Assembly (NCBI GenBank): GCA_947649645.1
Contig: CANSSP010000003.1
Span: 1 to 64,000 of the forward strand
Length of the DNA: 64,000 bases
Reading direction: 5' to 3'
Origin: an uncultured Roseburia sp.
GTDB lineage: Bacteria > Bacillota > Clostridia > Lachnospirales > Lachnospiraceae
Shown here: piece by piece, positions 17,935 through 28,100 of the stretch
How the letters are laid out: every line of letters starts with the position of its first letter
How positions within the stretch are numbered: the stretch's first letter is position 1
The notes under the pieces: model-generated
What the model saw: only the letters and a program-made list of their open reading frames with translations
Told to the model about the DNA's origin: nothing
Databases searched by the model: none
Position numbers and translations under genes: made by a program

Positions 17935-20751
17935 TTAAATAATGATGCCACCTAGCAAAAACAATTTCCGATATTCTAAGTTTACTATTTTAGGTGTTCC
18001 CTCGCCAAAATCCACTTCACAAATCGCCTCTGCCGTTGAAATTCCTTTTTTTAATTCACTTTCCAACTTTTGTTCTTCCATATTCAATGCTGCAAACTTT
18101 ATTTTCTCCTGTTCAGACATATCCAACTGTTTTGTTCTTTCCTGTTTGCTGCCGATTTTTTCGTATAAACAACAAGCGGAAGCCATCGCTGAAAAATAAA
18201 TTTCATTCCCATATATACGATATAATTCCAGAAATGTCAGTGCGATGGAATATAAATTAATATGTGCATTTTTTATATCAATCATTTTCCTTTCCACCTC
18301 ATCTGACAAAGCAATCGCAGACAAGCATACACTTGCTGCTTTATTCCCTATATTGGCCTCAATTAAAGCCCATTCACAAAAGAAAGAACGATGTTCCACT
18401 ACATAGTTAACTTCCCTGAATACTTGTACTGCCTGCCCGGGCTGACCTACCTTTCTGTATAATTTTGATAAATGCACAATTATGTATGTATCAAATGGAT
18501 CCATTTCTAATATCTTCCTGTCCATCCGAATGGCCAGTGTATTGTTCCAATTCATAAAATGATCTGACATATAGCGCCAGTTTTTCAAACGCTCTATGTA
18601 CTCTCCTTTTTTGGACGCCTCTATAGCTGCCTGTGCCATTTCAATAAAGATTTCATCAAAGTCATAATGAAACTCCTCATCCAGTATCTTTCTCGCGATT
18701 TTTGCAATAGAACCATGACGGGTATAAATCATATCTCCGCTTACCGTACTGGCAGCCTCATCACCTAATGGACCCAGAATATTTTTCTTAACTTCCCTTT
18801 CCTTACAATTATAAAGCTGTGCCATAACAGGTTTTGACAAGAAATACAACTTTTCTGAATGCATTGCCACAATATATGCAAAGGCATCCAGTAGCGTTTC
18901 ATGATAAAGTGATATATTATTAAGACGCTTAAGCATAACCCGCACATGGTCATGCAGCCCATCTCCATACCGGGTCGCAAGCATCGCTCCCAACAATGCC
19001 CCTTCGTCCGGCTCGTTAATCTCTTCATTCCTTGAAGATTGCACCAGGCGTTTTTTCGCCTCTGCCTCACTTAATCCCATAAGTTTCCCGAGTCCCTCAT
19101 CTCCCAGCACTTTCCATGCATCTATAAATCGTTCCGCATCTTCTTCGCTGATTCCTTTCAGACGTGGCCGGCTAAAACTCACTATGCTGCGCCAGTCCAG
19201 TCTGTCTGCATCACTGTTAATCCAATCTGTATCTCTGGTACACAACAGAAAATGTATGTGCTGATGCCTTCTCAACTTTAATTTTTTCAACAGTCCAAAC
19301 AAATTATCCGCAACAGAGAAACAATTATCCACACCGATAATCCAGTTTCCTTCCGCTGTAAGATTTAAGAGCTGTTCTTCATTGATCTGCATATCCTTTT
19401 CCGGATAGCGCAAAATCAGCCCCCGCCAGCCATTTTCTCTGCACAGTTCCCGAACTGTCTGTAACAAGATTGTCGTCTTTCCTTCCCCGCCAGCCGCAGA
19501 TAGTAAAACGCATTTGGTCTGATTTTTCTCGTTACATTTTACAAATTCTTCTTGTAAATCGTGTACAATCTTTCTAAGTGGTATATAAGTTGAAAAAATA
19601 TCATCATAAGATGGCTCTTTTCCATCAAAATATTTCAGAATGTCCGCCTTATCCGGTTCTTTTCTTTTTTTAATAAATTTTTCATCAATCAGATGCCAGC
19701 CAGGAGGTGCTTTTACTTCTACATTTTTTCTTTTTCCTTTTTTTTCCATCCCTATACAAAAATTTGCGCAGGAAAACACCCAGGTATCTGTACCTTCTGT
19801 TCTGAAATCCTCTTGAAGATTTCCAGAAGCATCCAGCACAAATCTGTCATTATCAGCCGACCAACGTCTGGGCCTGATACTAACTGTATTTTCATCAAAA
19901 TCCAGACAGCCCCAATATAGGGAATTATAATAGATTTCGTCCTCTCTTGCCTGAAAAGCCGCGCCACACTGAATGGATAAAAACCCCGAATGACTGCTTA
20001 CTGTATACCCTCCACTGTTTTTATGCATATGTCCATGCAGATAGATTGCCTTATTCTTTGCCAGTAAAGCAGTAACCTGCTTTCTCTGTTCCTCTTCCAG
20101 CCAATTCAGAGGGTGGTGTCCCAAAACCAGTTTATGCTCGCACCCTTCCAGCTTTTCCAGAGCTTCCTGTAAAATCCACTTTCCAATCCAAAGTTTCTCT
20201 TTATCCTTATCGGAATTTGACAACCATGCTGTATTAACTCCTGCAATGCCAACATTATGATCTCCTTTTTCACATATAGTGAAAAAGCATGCTTCCTTTT
20301 TAAAAATATTTTCTACTGGAAAACACAAATCATCTATTGAAAAACCATTTTGAAATCCGGAAAAGCGCTCAAAAATTTCCTGCCTCTTTTCCAGCCCTTT
20401 GTCATCTGTGTCAAAAAAATCGACTCTTTTCTGAGGCACATCATATAAAGAAAGAGCTGCAACACCGCATTTTTCTCTGTTTACATCATGATTTCCGGGG
20501 ACAATAAATATCTTCGGCAATGCATCATAAATATCAACAATAGGGAGCAAAAAATGATTTATAAAAAAAGTATATTCATCTTTTATACCTTTATCAGCAA
20601 TGTCTCCAGTGATAAAAATCATATCTGGCACCATACCCTTTTCTTTCTGTTCTTCCATATGGGCATGAATGCTTTTAAACAATTTTATTTGTCCATAATT
20701 GTCCTTTCCTGTATGAAAATCTGACAAATGAAGCCATCTTAATTCTCCCAT
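17935..20751 (-). CDS. Metallophosphoesterase-STAND NTPase fusion (putative defence protein)
   Basis: This 938-residue protein joins an N-terminal calcineurin-like phosphoesterase to a STAND-type P-loop NTPase. The phosphoesterase has all metal motifs: LSDFH (Asp11, His13), GD (Asp50), GNHD (Asn87-His88), GHHP (His212) and GHMH (His241, His243). The NTPase has Walker A GGEGKTT around 421-427, Walker B WIIGVDN (Asp475) and an arginine-bearing LLCTRDTDW. The remaining 430 residues are helical and TPR-like and could sense a ligand. This architecture is typical of bacterial anti-phage STAND proteins, in which the N-terminal domain is the effector. The gene is visibly AT-richer than its neighbours and stands alone, suggesting horizontal transfer. 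Defence is an inference. Confidence 0.8.
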   Translation of the reverse strand: MGELRWLHLSDFHTGKDNYGQIKLFKSIHAHMEEQKEKGMVPDMIFITGDIADKGIKDEYTFFINHFLLPIVDIYDALPKIFIVPGNHDVNREKCGVAALSLYDVPQKRVDFFDTDDKGLEKRQEIFERFSGFQNGFSIDDLCFPVENIFKKEACFFTICEKGDHNVGIAGVNTAWLSNSDKDKEKLWIGKWILQEALEKLEGCEHKLVLGHHPLNWLEEEQRKQVTALLAKNKAIYLHGHMHKNSGGYTVSSHSGFLSIQCGAAFQAREDEIYYNSLYWGCLDFDENTVSIRPRRWSADNDRFVLDASGNLQEDFRTEGTDTWVFSCANFCIGMEKKGKRKNVEVKAPPGWHLIDEKFIKKRKEPDKADILKYFDGKEPSYDDIFSTYIPLRKIVHDLQEEFVKCNEKNQTKCVLLSAAGGEGKTTILLQTVRELCRENGWRGLILRYPEKDMQINEEQLLNLTAEGNWIIGVDNCFSVADNLFGLLKKLKLRRHQHIHFLLCTRDTDWINSDADRLDWRSIVSFSRPRLKGISEEDAERFIDAWKVLGDEGLGKLMGLSEAEAKKRLVQSSRNEEINEPDEGALLGAMLATRYGDGLHDHVRVMLKRLNNISLYHETLLDAFAYIVAMHSEKLYFLSKPVMAQLYNCKEREVKKNILGPLGDEAASTVSGDMIYTRHGSIAKIARKILDEEFHYDFDEIFIEMAQAAIEASKKGEYIERLKNWRYMSDHFMNWNNTLAIRMDRKILEMDPFDTYIIVHLSKLYRKVGQPGQAVQVFREVNYVVEHRSFFCEWALIEANIGNKAASVCLSAIALSDEVERKMIDIKNAHINLYSIALTFLELYRIYGNEIYFSAMASACCLYEKIGSKQERTKQLDMSEQEKIKFAALNMEEQKLESELKKGISTAEAICEVDFGEGTPKIVNLEYRKLFLLGGIII

Positions 20752-20819
20752 ATTATGTTCTCCCGTATATTTATCTGCAATTTTTCAATATAATACTATT
20801 TCTATTCCATCTACAATTG

Positions 20820-21041
20820 TTATGCCTGCTGCTCCGTAAACAATCCTTTCGTATCATTTCTTTTTACCGCGTCATGCATCAGCATCAGAAGTTGTCTTTT
20901 ATAATTCCCCTGCTGTTTTTCTGTCATTTTTAACAGCTTCCTGATCTCTGCGGTCACGCACGCCGTAATCCGGACCTGTGAGCTCAGATCTGTACATTCC
21001 AGAAATTCTTCCGACCCGTCCTCAAGCAGACTGCCTCCCAA
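20820..21041 (-). CDS. Small hypothetical ORF, possibly a gene remnant
   Basis: This frame encodes about 73 residues from a TTG codon, without a signal peptide, and is rich in charged helix-forming residues at its end. No family was recognised. Its frame stays open upstream past the TTG, and the preceding short frame (ATG about 21109, ending MKKFYNIFWER) stops in a purine-rich run (AAGAAAGAAGGAAAG) just before it. This looks like one gene broken by a frameshift. It sits next to the AT-rich defence gene and may be debris from the same island. Confidence 0.3.
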   Translation of the reverse strand: MGGSLLEDGSEEFLECTDLSSQVRITACVTAEIRKLLKMTEKQQGNYKRQLLMLMHDAVKRNDTKGLFTEQQA

Positions 21042-21204
21042 ATCTTTCTTTCCTTCTTTCTTACCTCTCCCAGAATATATTATAAAACTTTTTCATACCT
21101 ACGTCCATAGCCTCCTTGAATCTGTAGTACAAAACCGTATGTCCTCTTGTTCACGGAGGGTACCTTCGGGCAAAAAAAGAAAACGCCATCCGCTCCCTTC
21201 TTAA

Positions 21205-21246
21205 AAAAGCTGTCGTATCTGCAAAAACACAGATACGACAGCTTTT
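21205..21246. terminator. Strong bidirectional terminator
   Basis: AAAAGCTGTCGTATCTG (21205-21221) and CAGATACGACAGCTTTT (21230-21246) form a 17-bp perfect stem with an 8-nt loop. On the minus strand it ends transcription after the aminotransferase at 21254. Confidence 0.93.
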
Positions 21247-21253
21247 GATTTCC

Positions 21254-22540
21254 CTATTTACTTTCCAGAATTTTCTCGATACTCGCCAGTTTTACACAGA
21301 CCACAAATATCTGCGCCGCAATCGTCAGATCTTCCAGACTCGGGTACGACGGTGAAATCCGGATGACAGAATCTTTCGGATCCTTGCCGTACGGAAACGG
21401 CGCTCCCGCCGGAGTCATCACAACACCCGCCTTTTTCGCCTTATTTACGACAGATTTTGCACATCCAGGCAGCGTCTCATAGGTGATAAAATAACCGCCC
21501 TTCGGCGTATACCAGTTTCCCACGTCAAGTCCGCCGAGTTCCCGCTCAAACATATCCGCGATCATCTCAAACTTGGGGCGCATGGAATCCGCATGTTTCC
21601 TCATATGCTCTGTGATCCCGTAAATATCGCCAAAAAAACGCACATGGCGGAGCTGATTCACCTTGTCATGGCCAATCGTCTGTATTTTCATCTGTTTGCG
21701 GAAATCCTCAAGATTATTCGGAGATGCCGCAACGGCCGCAACGCCGGAGCCCGGAAAACTGATCTTACTGGTGGAACAGAATTTATATGCCAGATCGGGG
21801 TTTCCCGCACGTTTACACTCCTGTAAAATCTCGATCAGATGGTCATGATTGATATCGTAGAGATGATGCACACAATACGCGTTATCCCAGTAAATGCGGA
21901 AGTCTTTCGCCGCCGGTTTCAGTCTCGCAAAACGGCGCACCGTCTCATCCGAGTACGTGATCCCCTGCGGATTGGAATATTTCGGCACACACCAGATTCC
22001 CTTGATCAGCTCGTCGCTGCTCACCAGTTCCTCTACCATATCCATATCGGGGCCGGTGGAGAGCATCGGCACATTAACCATCTCGATGCCGAAGTACTCT
22101 GTGATTGCGAAATGCCTGTCGTAGCCTGGAACAGGACACAGAAATTTTACCTTATCCAGCCTGCACCACGGTGTGTTTCCCATGACGCCGTGCGTCATGG
22201 AGCGGGAGACGGTATCGTACATAATATTCAGACTGGAATTTCCGTAAATAATAATATTGTCCGGATTACACTCGATCATATCGCCCAGAAGAACTTTTGC
22301 CTCCTGGATTCCGTCCAGAACACCGTAGTTACGGCAGTCCGTGCCGTCGTCGCACGCAAGGTCCATATCGGACGTGAGCACATCCATCATCCCCATCGAC
22401 AGGTCGAGCTGCTCCTGTGAAGGCTTTCCCCTTGACATATCCAGCTGCAGCCCCCTCTGTTGAAACCGCTTGTATTCCGCCTCAAGCCCTTTTTTTTCCT
22501 TGAGCAGTTCTTCCTTTGTCATTTCCTGATAAGCCTGCAT
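21254..22540 (-). CDS. PLP-dependent aminotransferase, type Ic aspartate aminotransferase-like
   Basis: This 428-residue fold-type I aminotransferase shows NPQG (190-193), the Asp219-Asn220-Ala-Tyr222 segment and the PLP Schiff-base lysine Lys259 (STSKISFPG). The N-terminal extension and the motif LQLDMSRGKP point to the Asp_aminotransf (type Ic) group rather than the common AspC type. It probably moves the amino group between aspartate and 2-oxoglutarate, but the exact substrate is not proven. The start has AGGAGGAG inside the end of rarA; the two genes almost touch (TAAAATG), so they form an operon. Confidence 0.88.
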   Translation of the reverse strand: MQAYQEMTKEELLKEKKGLEAEYKRFQQRGLQLDMSRGKPSQEQLDLSMGMMDVLTSDMDLACDDGTDCRNYGVLDGIQEAKVLLGDMIECNPDNIIIYGNSSLNIMYDTVSRSMTHGVMGNTPWCRLDKVKFLCPVPGYDRHFAITEYFGIEMVNVPMLSTGPDMDMVEELVSSDELIKGIWCVPKYSNPQGITYSDETVRRFARLKPAAKDFRIYWDNAYCVHHLYDINHDHLIEILQECKRAGNPDLAYKFCSTSKISFPGSGVAAVAASPNNLEDFRKQMKIQTIGHDKVNQLRHVRFFGDIYGITEHMRKHADSMRPKFEMIADMFERELGGLDVGNWYTPKGGYFITYETLPGCAKSVVNKAKKAGVVMTPAGAPFPYGKDPKDSVIRISPSYPSLEDLTIAAQIFVVCVKLASIEKILESK

Positions 22541-22541
22541 T

Positions 22542-23894
22542 TTAAATCTCCTCCTGTTCTTCCGATTCGTCCTGACGGATTCCCTTTATTTTTTGATAAT
22601 ATTCCCGGATCGTTTTTTCATATCCATTTTCAGACGGCCTGTAAAACTGCCGGTCCGTAAGACCATCCGGCAGATACTGCTGCGGGACATAATGATTCGG
22701 ATAATCATGGGCATATTTATAACCCAGACCGTGCCCCAGTTTTGCGGCAGACTTATAATGGGCATCTTTTAAATGCACCGGAACGGGCGCCGTCACCGTA
22801 TCCTTTACCGCCGCCATCGCCTCGCTGATGGCGCAGACAGCCGCATTGCTTTTTGGCGCGCTCGCCACATAGGTCACGGCCTGAGCCAGTATAATCTGTG
22901 CCTCCGGCATCCCGATACGTTCCACCGCCTGTGCCGCCGACGACGCGACCACAATCGCCATAGGATCCGCATTGCCGACATCCTCCGAAGCACAGATGAG
23001 AATCCTGCGGGCGATAAAGCGGATATCTTCACCCGCATAGAGCATCCTTGCAAGGTAATAGACCGCCGCGTCCGGGTCGGAACCACGCATACTCTTGATA
23101 AACGCAGATATCGTATCATAATGATTGTCCCCGGACTTATCATATTTTACAACCCGCTTCTGTATGCACTCGCTGGCAACAGCCAGCGTAATGTGTATCA
23201 CCCCGTCTGCACTGCGCTCCGTAGTCAGCACACCGAGCTCCGTCGCATTCAGCGCCGCCCTGGCATCTCCGTTTGCCATATCTGCCAGAAAATCGAGCGC
23301 ATCTTCATCGATGACGGCTCCATAAGCCCCAAGTCCTCTCTCCCGGTCGGCAACTGCCCTGCGGATCACCTCCTTTACATCCTCTTTCGTGAGGCTCTCC
23401 AGCTCAAAGATAACCGACCGCGACAAAAGCGCCCCGTTCACTTCAAAATAAGGATTCTCCGTGGTTGCCCCGATGAGTATGACCGTCCCGTCCTCCACAA
23501 AGGGAAGAAGATAATCCTGTTGTCCTTTGTTAAACCGATGAATCTCGTCGATAAACAAGATCGTCTTTTTTCCATACATTCCCAGATTGTTTTTTGCCTG
23601 GGCGACAACCTCCTCCATATCCTTTTTGCCGGCTGAAGTCGCATTCATCTGCAGAAATTCCGCGCTGGTCGTGCGCGCAATCACTTTCGCCAGCGTCGTC
23701 TTCCCCGTCCCCGGCGGCCCGTAGAGAAGAATGGAACTCAGCTTATCCGCTTTGATGGCGCGGTACAAAAGCTTATCCTTTCCGATGATATGCCGCTGCC
23801 CCACGATCTCGTCCAGCGTGAGCGGACGCATCCTCGACGCCAGAGGAGCCTCTGTTTCTCTGCTCTGCTCCCTCATATATTCAAATAAATCCAT
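22542..23894 (-). CDS. rarA: Replication-associated recombination protein A (AAA+ ATPase)
   Basis: This 450-residue protein is the clamp-loader-like ATPase RarA/MgsA, which acts at stalled replication forks. Walker A is GPPGTGKT (59-66), Walker B is LFIDEIHRF (Asp116-Glu117), and sensor 1 is GATTENP. The C-terminal tetramerisation region (about 250-430) includes the family segment LGHGLGYKYAHDYPNHYVPQQ. Length is normal. It is the first gene of an operon with the aminotransferase. The start is followed by DLFEYMREQ, as in relatives. Confidence 0.96.
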   Translation of the reverse strand: MDLFEYMREQSRETEAPLASRMRPLTLDEIVGQRHIIGKDKLLYRAIKADKLSSILLYGPPGTGKTTLAKVIARTTSAEFLQMNATSAGKKDMEEVVAQAKNNLGMYGKKTILFIDEIHRFNKGQQDYLLPFVEDGTVILIGATTENPYFEVNGALLSRSVIFELESLTKEDVKEVIRRAVADRERGLGAYGAVIDEDALDFLADMANGDARAALNATELGVLTTERSADGVIHITLAVASECIQKRVVKYDKSGDNHYDTISAFIKSMRGSDPDAAVYYLARMLYAGEDIRFIARRILICASEDVGNADPMAIVVASSAAQAVERIGMPEAQIILAQAVTYVASAPKSNAAVCAISEAMAAVKDTVTAPVPVHLKDAHYKSAAKLGHGLGYKYAHDYPNHYVPQQYLPDGLTDRQFYRPSENGYEKTIREYYQKIKGIRQDESEEQEEI

Positions 23895-24208
23895 GTAAAA
23901 ACCTGCCTTTGAATTTTTCTATCAATGGACTTGCAATTTACTCCCAAAGGAGCCGGAAATACCTGTGCAAAAAACATGTCCTGCAGCGAAGATACCCCCG
24001 AAAATCTGCCAGAAAGCGCGAAATCTGTCAGATCAAAAAGCAGATCCAGAAAACAGAAAAATGACAGATTTCACACAAAAAAATTCATTTCGCTTATTAA
24101 CATAACATGAAATACCAGACTTTTACAAGTGCAAAATGTGATTTTTGCCATTCTGCACGATTTTATGAAAAAAACAATCTCTTCACTGGCAGAAATTGTA
24201 TCGGTTTC
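23895..24208. other. Intergenic region with an 11-bp inverted repeat
   Basis: The 314 bp between rarA and the creatininase gene contain no convincing gene. GAAATCTGTCA (24020-24030) and TGACAGATTTC (24062-24072) are perfect inverted copies with a 31-nt spacer, rich in A. The region should hold the rarA promoter and the end of the sbcDC transcript. No clear terminator was found. Confidence 0.5.
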
Positions 24209-25054
24209 TCAGCGGACTGATTTTTTCCGGTTAAAACCAGACGGCATCCATGGACATTTTTCCTCCACCTCGCGGTTGTAATCCGCCAGCGCCCGCATCT
24301 CCTCCGTGATGTGCCGCATATCCATCCGTTCCACCATTTTTTCAATGATCGCTGCGCCTTCGCCTGCAAGCTTCTCCCGGAATGCCTCGTCCGGAATGGC
24401 CGTCGTACTCATATGATCTGTTTTTTCCGCAAAACAATATCCGATTGCCGCACTCTGATAAGCGAGCCCAAAGATATCGTCAAACCGGCTGCAGGACTGT
24501 TTCTGTGTGTGCGTGTACTCTGTTGTCAGCGGAATGTCCGCAAGCCGCCCCATGATCTGATAAGCGCCCACGGTAATCGCGTGAAAACTGTCCATGGACT
24601 GAAACAGATCACGCCCGTTTTTCATCATCTGCATTGACAGATCGATGTAGAGTATCGGCACGCCCGTCTCGTCAAAAAAGTCCCGCACCATGGGACTGCA
24701 GGTCATATGTGCAGGTCCGTGAAAACTGATATAAATCTGTCTCTGAAACCCCTGTCTGAGCAGGCTCTTTGCGATTGCGCCAAGGTAATCGATTCCTTCG
24801 CGGATACTGACCTGCACGGTTCCCCTCCCGCTCGCCGTCGCCCCCGCATAAAAATACGGAAGTCCCGTCAGAATCAGTCCGTCGCACGCCTCCGCCATTT
24901 TAAGGGCATACGCCTCGCTGATCGTCGTCTCCGAATCAAGCGGAAATCCTCCGTGCATCTCCACCGTTCCGACCGGAACAATAATAATATCGTTTTCCCT
25001 CAGATACTGTTCCACCTCATCATTTAACATTTTTGGTAAAATTCTCGTGCGCAT
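24209..25054 (-). CDS. Creatininase-family amidohydrolase
   Basis: This 281-residue protein shows the metal-binding N-terminal motif of the creatininase/FAPy-deformylase superfamily: VPVGTVEMHGGFPLD with Glu32, His34 and Asp40. A second family segment SFHGPAHM is at about 130. Members cleave small cyclic or linear amides such as creatinine, or act in pterin and flavin pathways; the substrate here is unknown. The start at 25054 was chosen for its GGGAGGA site; an upstream GTG directly after the sbcC stop lacks one. It is the third gene after sbcD and sbcC. Confidence 0.88.
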   Translation of the reverse strand: MRTRILPKMLNDEVEQYLRENDIIIVPVGTVEMHGGFPLDSETTISEAYALKMAEACDGLILTGLPYFYAGATASGRGTVQVSIREGIDYLGAIAKSLLRQGFQRQIYISFHGPAHMTCSPMVRDFFDETGVPILYIDLSMQMMKNGRDLFQSMDSFHAITVGAYQIMGRLADIPLTTEYTHTQKQSCSRFDDIFGLAYQSAAIGYCFAEKTDHMSTTAIPDEAFREKLAGEGAAIIEKMVERMDMRHITEEMRALADYNREVEEKCPWMPSGFNRKKSVR

Positions 25055-25105
25055 ATGTTTTTCCTCCCGTTTTCTGTCCTGTTCCTTTTGTCCGTCTTCT
25101 TTCAC

Positions 25106-28100
25106 TCACTCTACCCTGACGGTGCTCCCGATCCCGTCCCTGTTCCGGCACTTCGTGACAATGATTTTTTTCTCGATCCGTTCCTTTAACCCGGAGACAT
25201 GGGAGATAATCCCCACAAGCCGGTTCCCCTCCGTCAGTCCCTCAAGCGCCTTCAGTGCCTGCCCTGTCGCCTCTTCATCCAGAGAGCCAAACCCTTCATC
25301 CACAAACATGGAATCCATTCTGATTCCGCCTGCGTAAGACTGGATTTCGTCCGAAAGTCCGAGCGCAAGGGATAAGGATGCCTGAAATGTCTCTCCGCCG
25401 GAAAGCGTCTTCACACTGCGCTCCGTCCCATTATAATGGTCGATCACACACAGTTCCAGCCCGGCCTTTTCCCGCCGGTTCTCCCCGCCGGTCTCACGTT
25501 TCAGTTCATACTGTCCCCCGCTCATTGTCAGAAGTCTTATATTTGCCCTCCGGACAATCCGGTCAAAATACGTCATCTGAATATACGTTTCCAGCTCAAT
25601 CTTCTGCTTTCCGCCAAGCGTCCCTCCGGCAGTGTCCGCAAGCGCCTTCATCCAGGCGTAACGTGCTTCGGCCGCCGTGATATCATCCTGCCCCATCTTC
25701 ACCCTGTCATAAATTCCACAGTTTGTCGTATATGCGCTGTACTCTCTGTCCCGGCGCGCCATGCATTCCTTCTTCTCCTGCTGCCACTGCGTTTTTCTGG
25801 CGACGACTGTTTCTTCCGAAACCTGCCCCGCCTCCCCCGCCGCCGCAATCTGCCGCTTCAGCAGTTCGATGGCCGAAAACAGACGTTCCTTTTCATGACA
25901 TTGTTGTGTATATTCCTGCTCTGCCGCTTTATGTGCTCCCTCCAGCCTTGTTTTTTGTTCTGTAAGCGCACGGATGCGGTCCATAATTTCTGACTTCTGT
26001 TTTGTGCCGGCCTGCGCCGCAAGCTCTGCGATCTTCTCCATCCCTGCGTCGCATTCTGCCCTCCGCCTGGCCGCTTCATTTTCCGCCCGCGAAAGTTCTT
26101 CCTCAGACACTTTCATTTTCTCCTGTATGGCAGGAATCTGTTCCTCAAGTTCCTTCCTTTTCTGCTCTTTTTCCCGGTTCTCCTGCAACGCCATTTCAAC
26201 CATGGCCGACTGCGCTTTCCGCTCGGAAGAAACACCGGCCGCAATCTCTTTGAGCTCGTCCTCAGACAGCGCTGCGGCACTTTCATACTTCTCACTAAGC
26301 TGCGGCCGCCACGCACGAAGCGCATCAAAAAGCTGTGCCGCTTTCTCCTGCCGCCGCGCCGCCGTTCGCTCAGACTCCCGCATCAGCTTATCCGCCTTTT
26401 CCCGGCAGACACTGTACCACTCCTCTTTTTGCCGCAGCTGCTCAGTCATCTGATTCCGGTCCGCAATCTCTTTCTGAAACTGTGCAATGCGCTGTTCCAG
26501 TCGTTCCCGCCTCTCTTTTAGTGCGCAAAGAATGTCGGAAATCGTTTCCGGCACGCACGTCTCTTCTCCCTGAGCCGTCTCTTTCAGAAGGCTTATGGAG
26601 CGCCCAGTCTCTTCCGTAACCCGTCCCTGTCTGCCCTTCTCCTGGCCGTCAAGCTCTGCCGCACGCTCCCTGCACGATGCAATCTGCATCCTAAGACGCT
26701 CCCTCTCCGCCTGTGCCTCTTCTTCTTCCTTTTTTAAAACCACAAAACGCCGCCCGTCCGCTTCCGCCTTTCTCTGGCGCTTTGCACATTGTTCCAGCTC
26801 TGCACAAAGATAAGCAGCAATTTCCGTTTCTTCCCGGCCATGCTCCCGCGGCAATTCCATTCTGGAAACGCCGTCTTCCCACTGCCTCTCCTGCTCCGTA
26901 AGCCGCCCACGGACCAGGGCCAGCGCCTGCTCCCTCTCCCGGAAAAGAGAATCCAGCTTTTCCAGCTCCCTGGCGCCTGCCTTTATGGCTTCCTTAAGCT
27001 CCGCATTTCTTCTTACATCCGATTCCGCCTCCCGAATGGCCTCATCCAGTTTTTTCTCCTCTGTCCTGATCCAGGCGCCGGCCATTTTGATCTGTTCCCC
27101 TAAAACAGGCGCCTTACTCTCCGTTCCGCCGGCCGGCACACCGCCTTCCCCGGCTTCGGCACACTGTCCCAGGGATGCGTACAGTTTTTTTGCCGCCTCC
27201 CCGATGAGCCGCTCCTGACAGGTGCACTCTTCCCCGATGTGCCCTGCCCGCGCGCTGAAATGCTCCGCTTTCCGCTCCACTTCTGCAAGCCTTTCCTTTA
27301 ACCGGTCAAGTTCTTCTTTGTCCGGCACGGTTTCGGGCGCTTCTGCCGGAGCCGGGTGGTGCGTGGAGCCGCAGACCGGACAGGCCTCCCCTTCTATCAG
27401 ATCACGTGCAAGCAGACCTGCCTGTGCGTCCAGAAACTGCCGTTCCGTTTTCCTCCATATCTGAAAAAGCGTCTCCTTTTCCGTCGCTGCGCGCCGGTAC
27501 TCTTCCTGTAAAACGAGTAGTTTCTCCCTGCCCTCTTCCATCCGCTTTAAATCCGCCAGAAGCTTTTCCTGCGCTTCTCTGTGCGCGGCAAGTGTTGTTC
27601 TTTTCTGCCTGAGGAGAAACAGATGTGCATCGACATCTTTTTTCTCTTCCTCCTCCCCTGCGTATACCCCCTGCTGCTCCCTGCATGCCTTTACTCTGGC
27701 CCGCGCCGCTTCGCACGCAGCCTCTGCCTCCTTAAATTCCTTCTTTACTCCCGCAAGTCCCTTTGACAGCTCCCGGAATGTTTCCAGTTTCTTTTCTGCC
27801 TCCTGCGTGTTTTTGCGGCAGAGAATCTCCGTCCCGGCTGCATCCCTGCAAACATCCAGTTCTTTTCTCCGCTCTTCCTCCGCAGCTTTAAGCGCCGCTT
27901 CGCGGGCAGACAGCAGGGCAAGATTCTTTTTTTCATGCTCTGCCTGACCGGCCGCCCTTTCCAGCTCCTTTGCCGCTCTCTCTAGGACCGCGCTCTGCTC
28001 CGCGATTTTCTTTCGCATTTCTTCTGTCAGAGACAATACGGCGTCCCGGCCCGCCAGCGCTTCCATGCGCGCCCTGCCGTCACGGATCTCTTCTGCGAGA

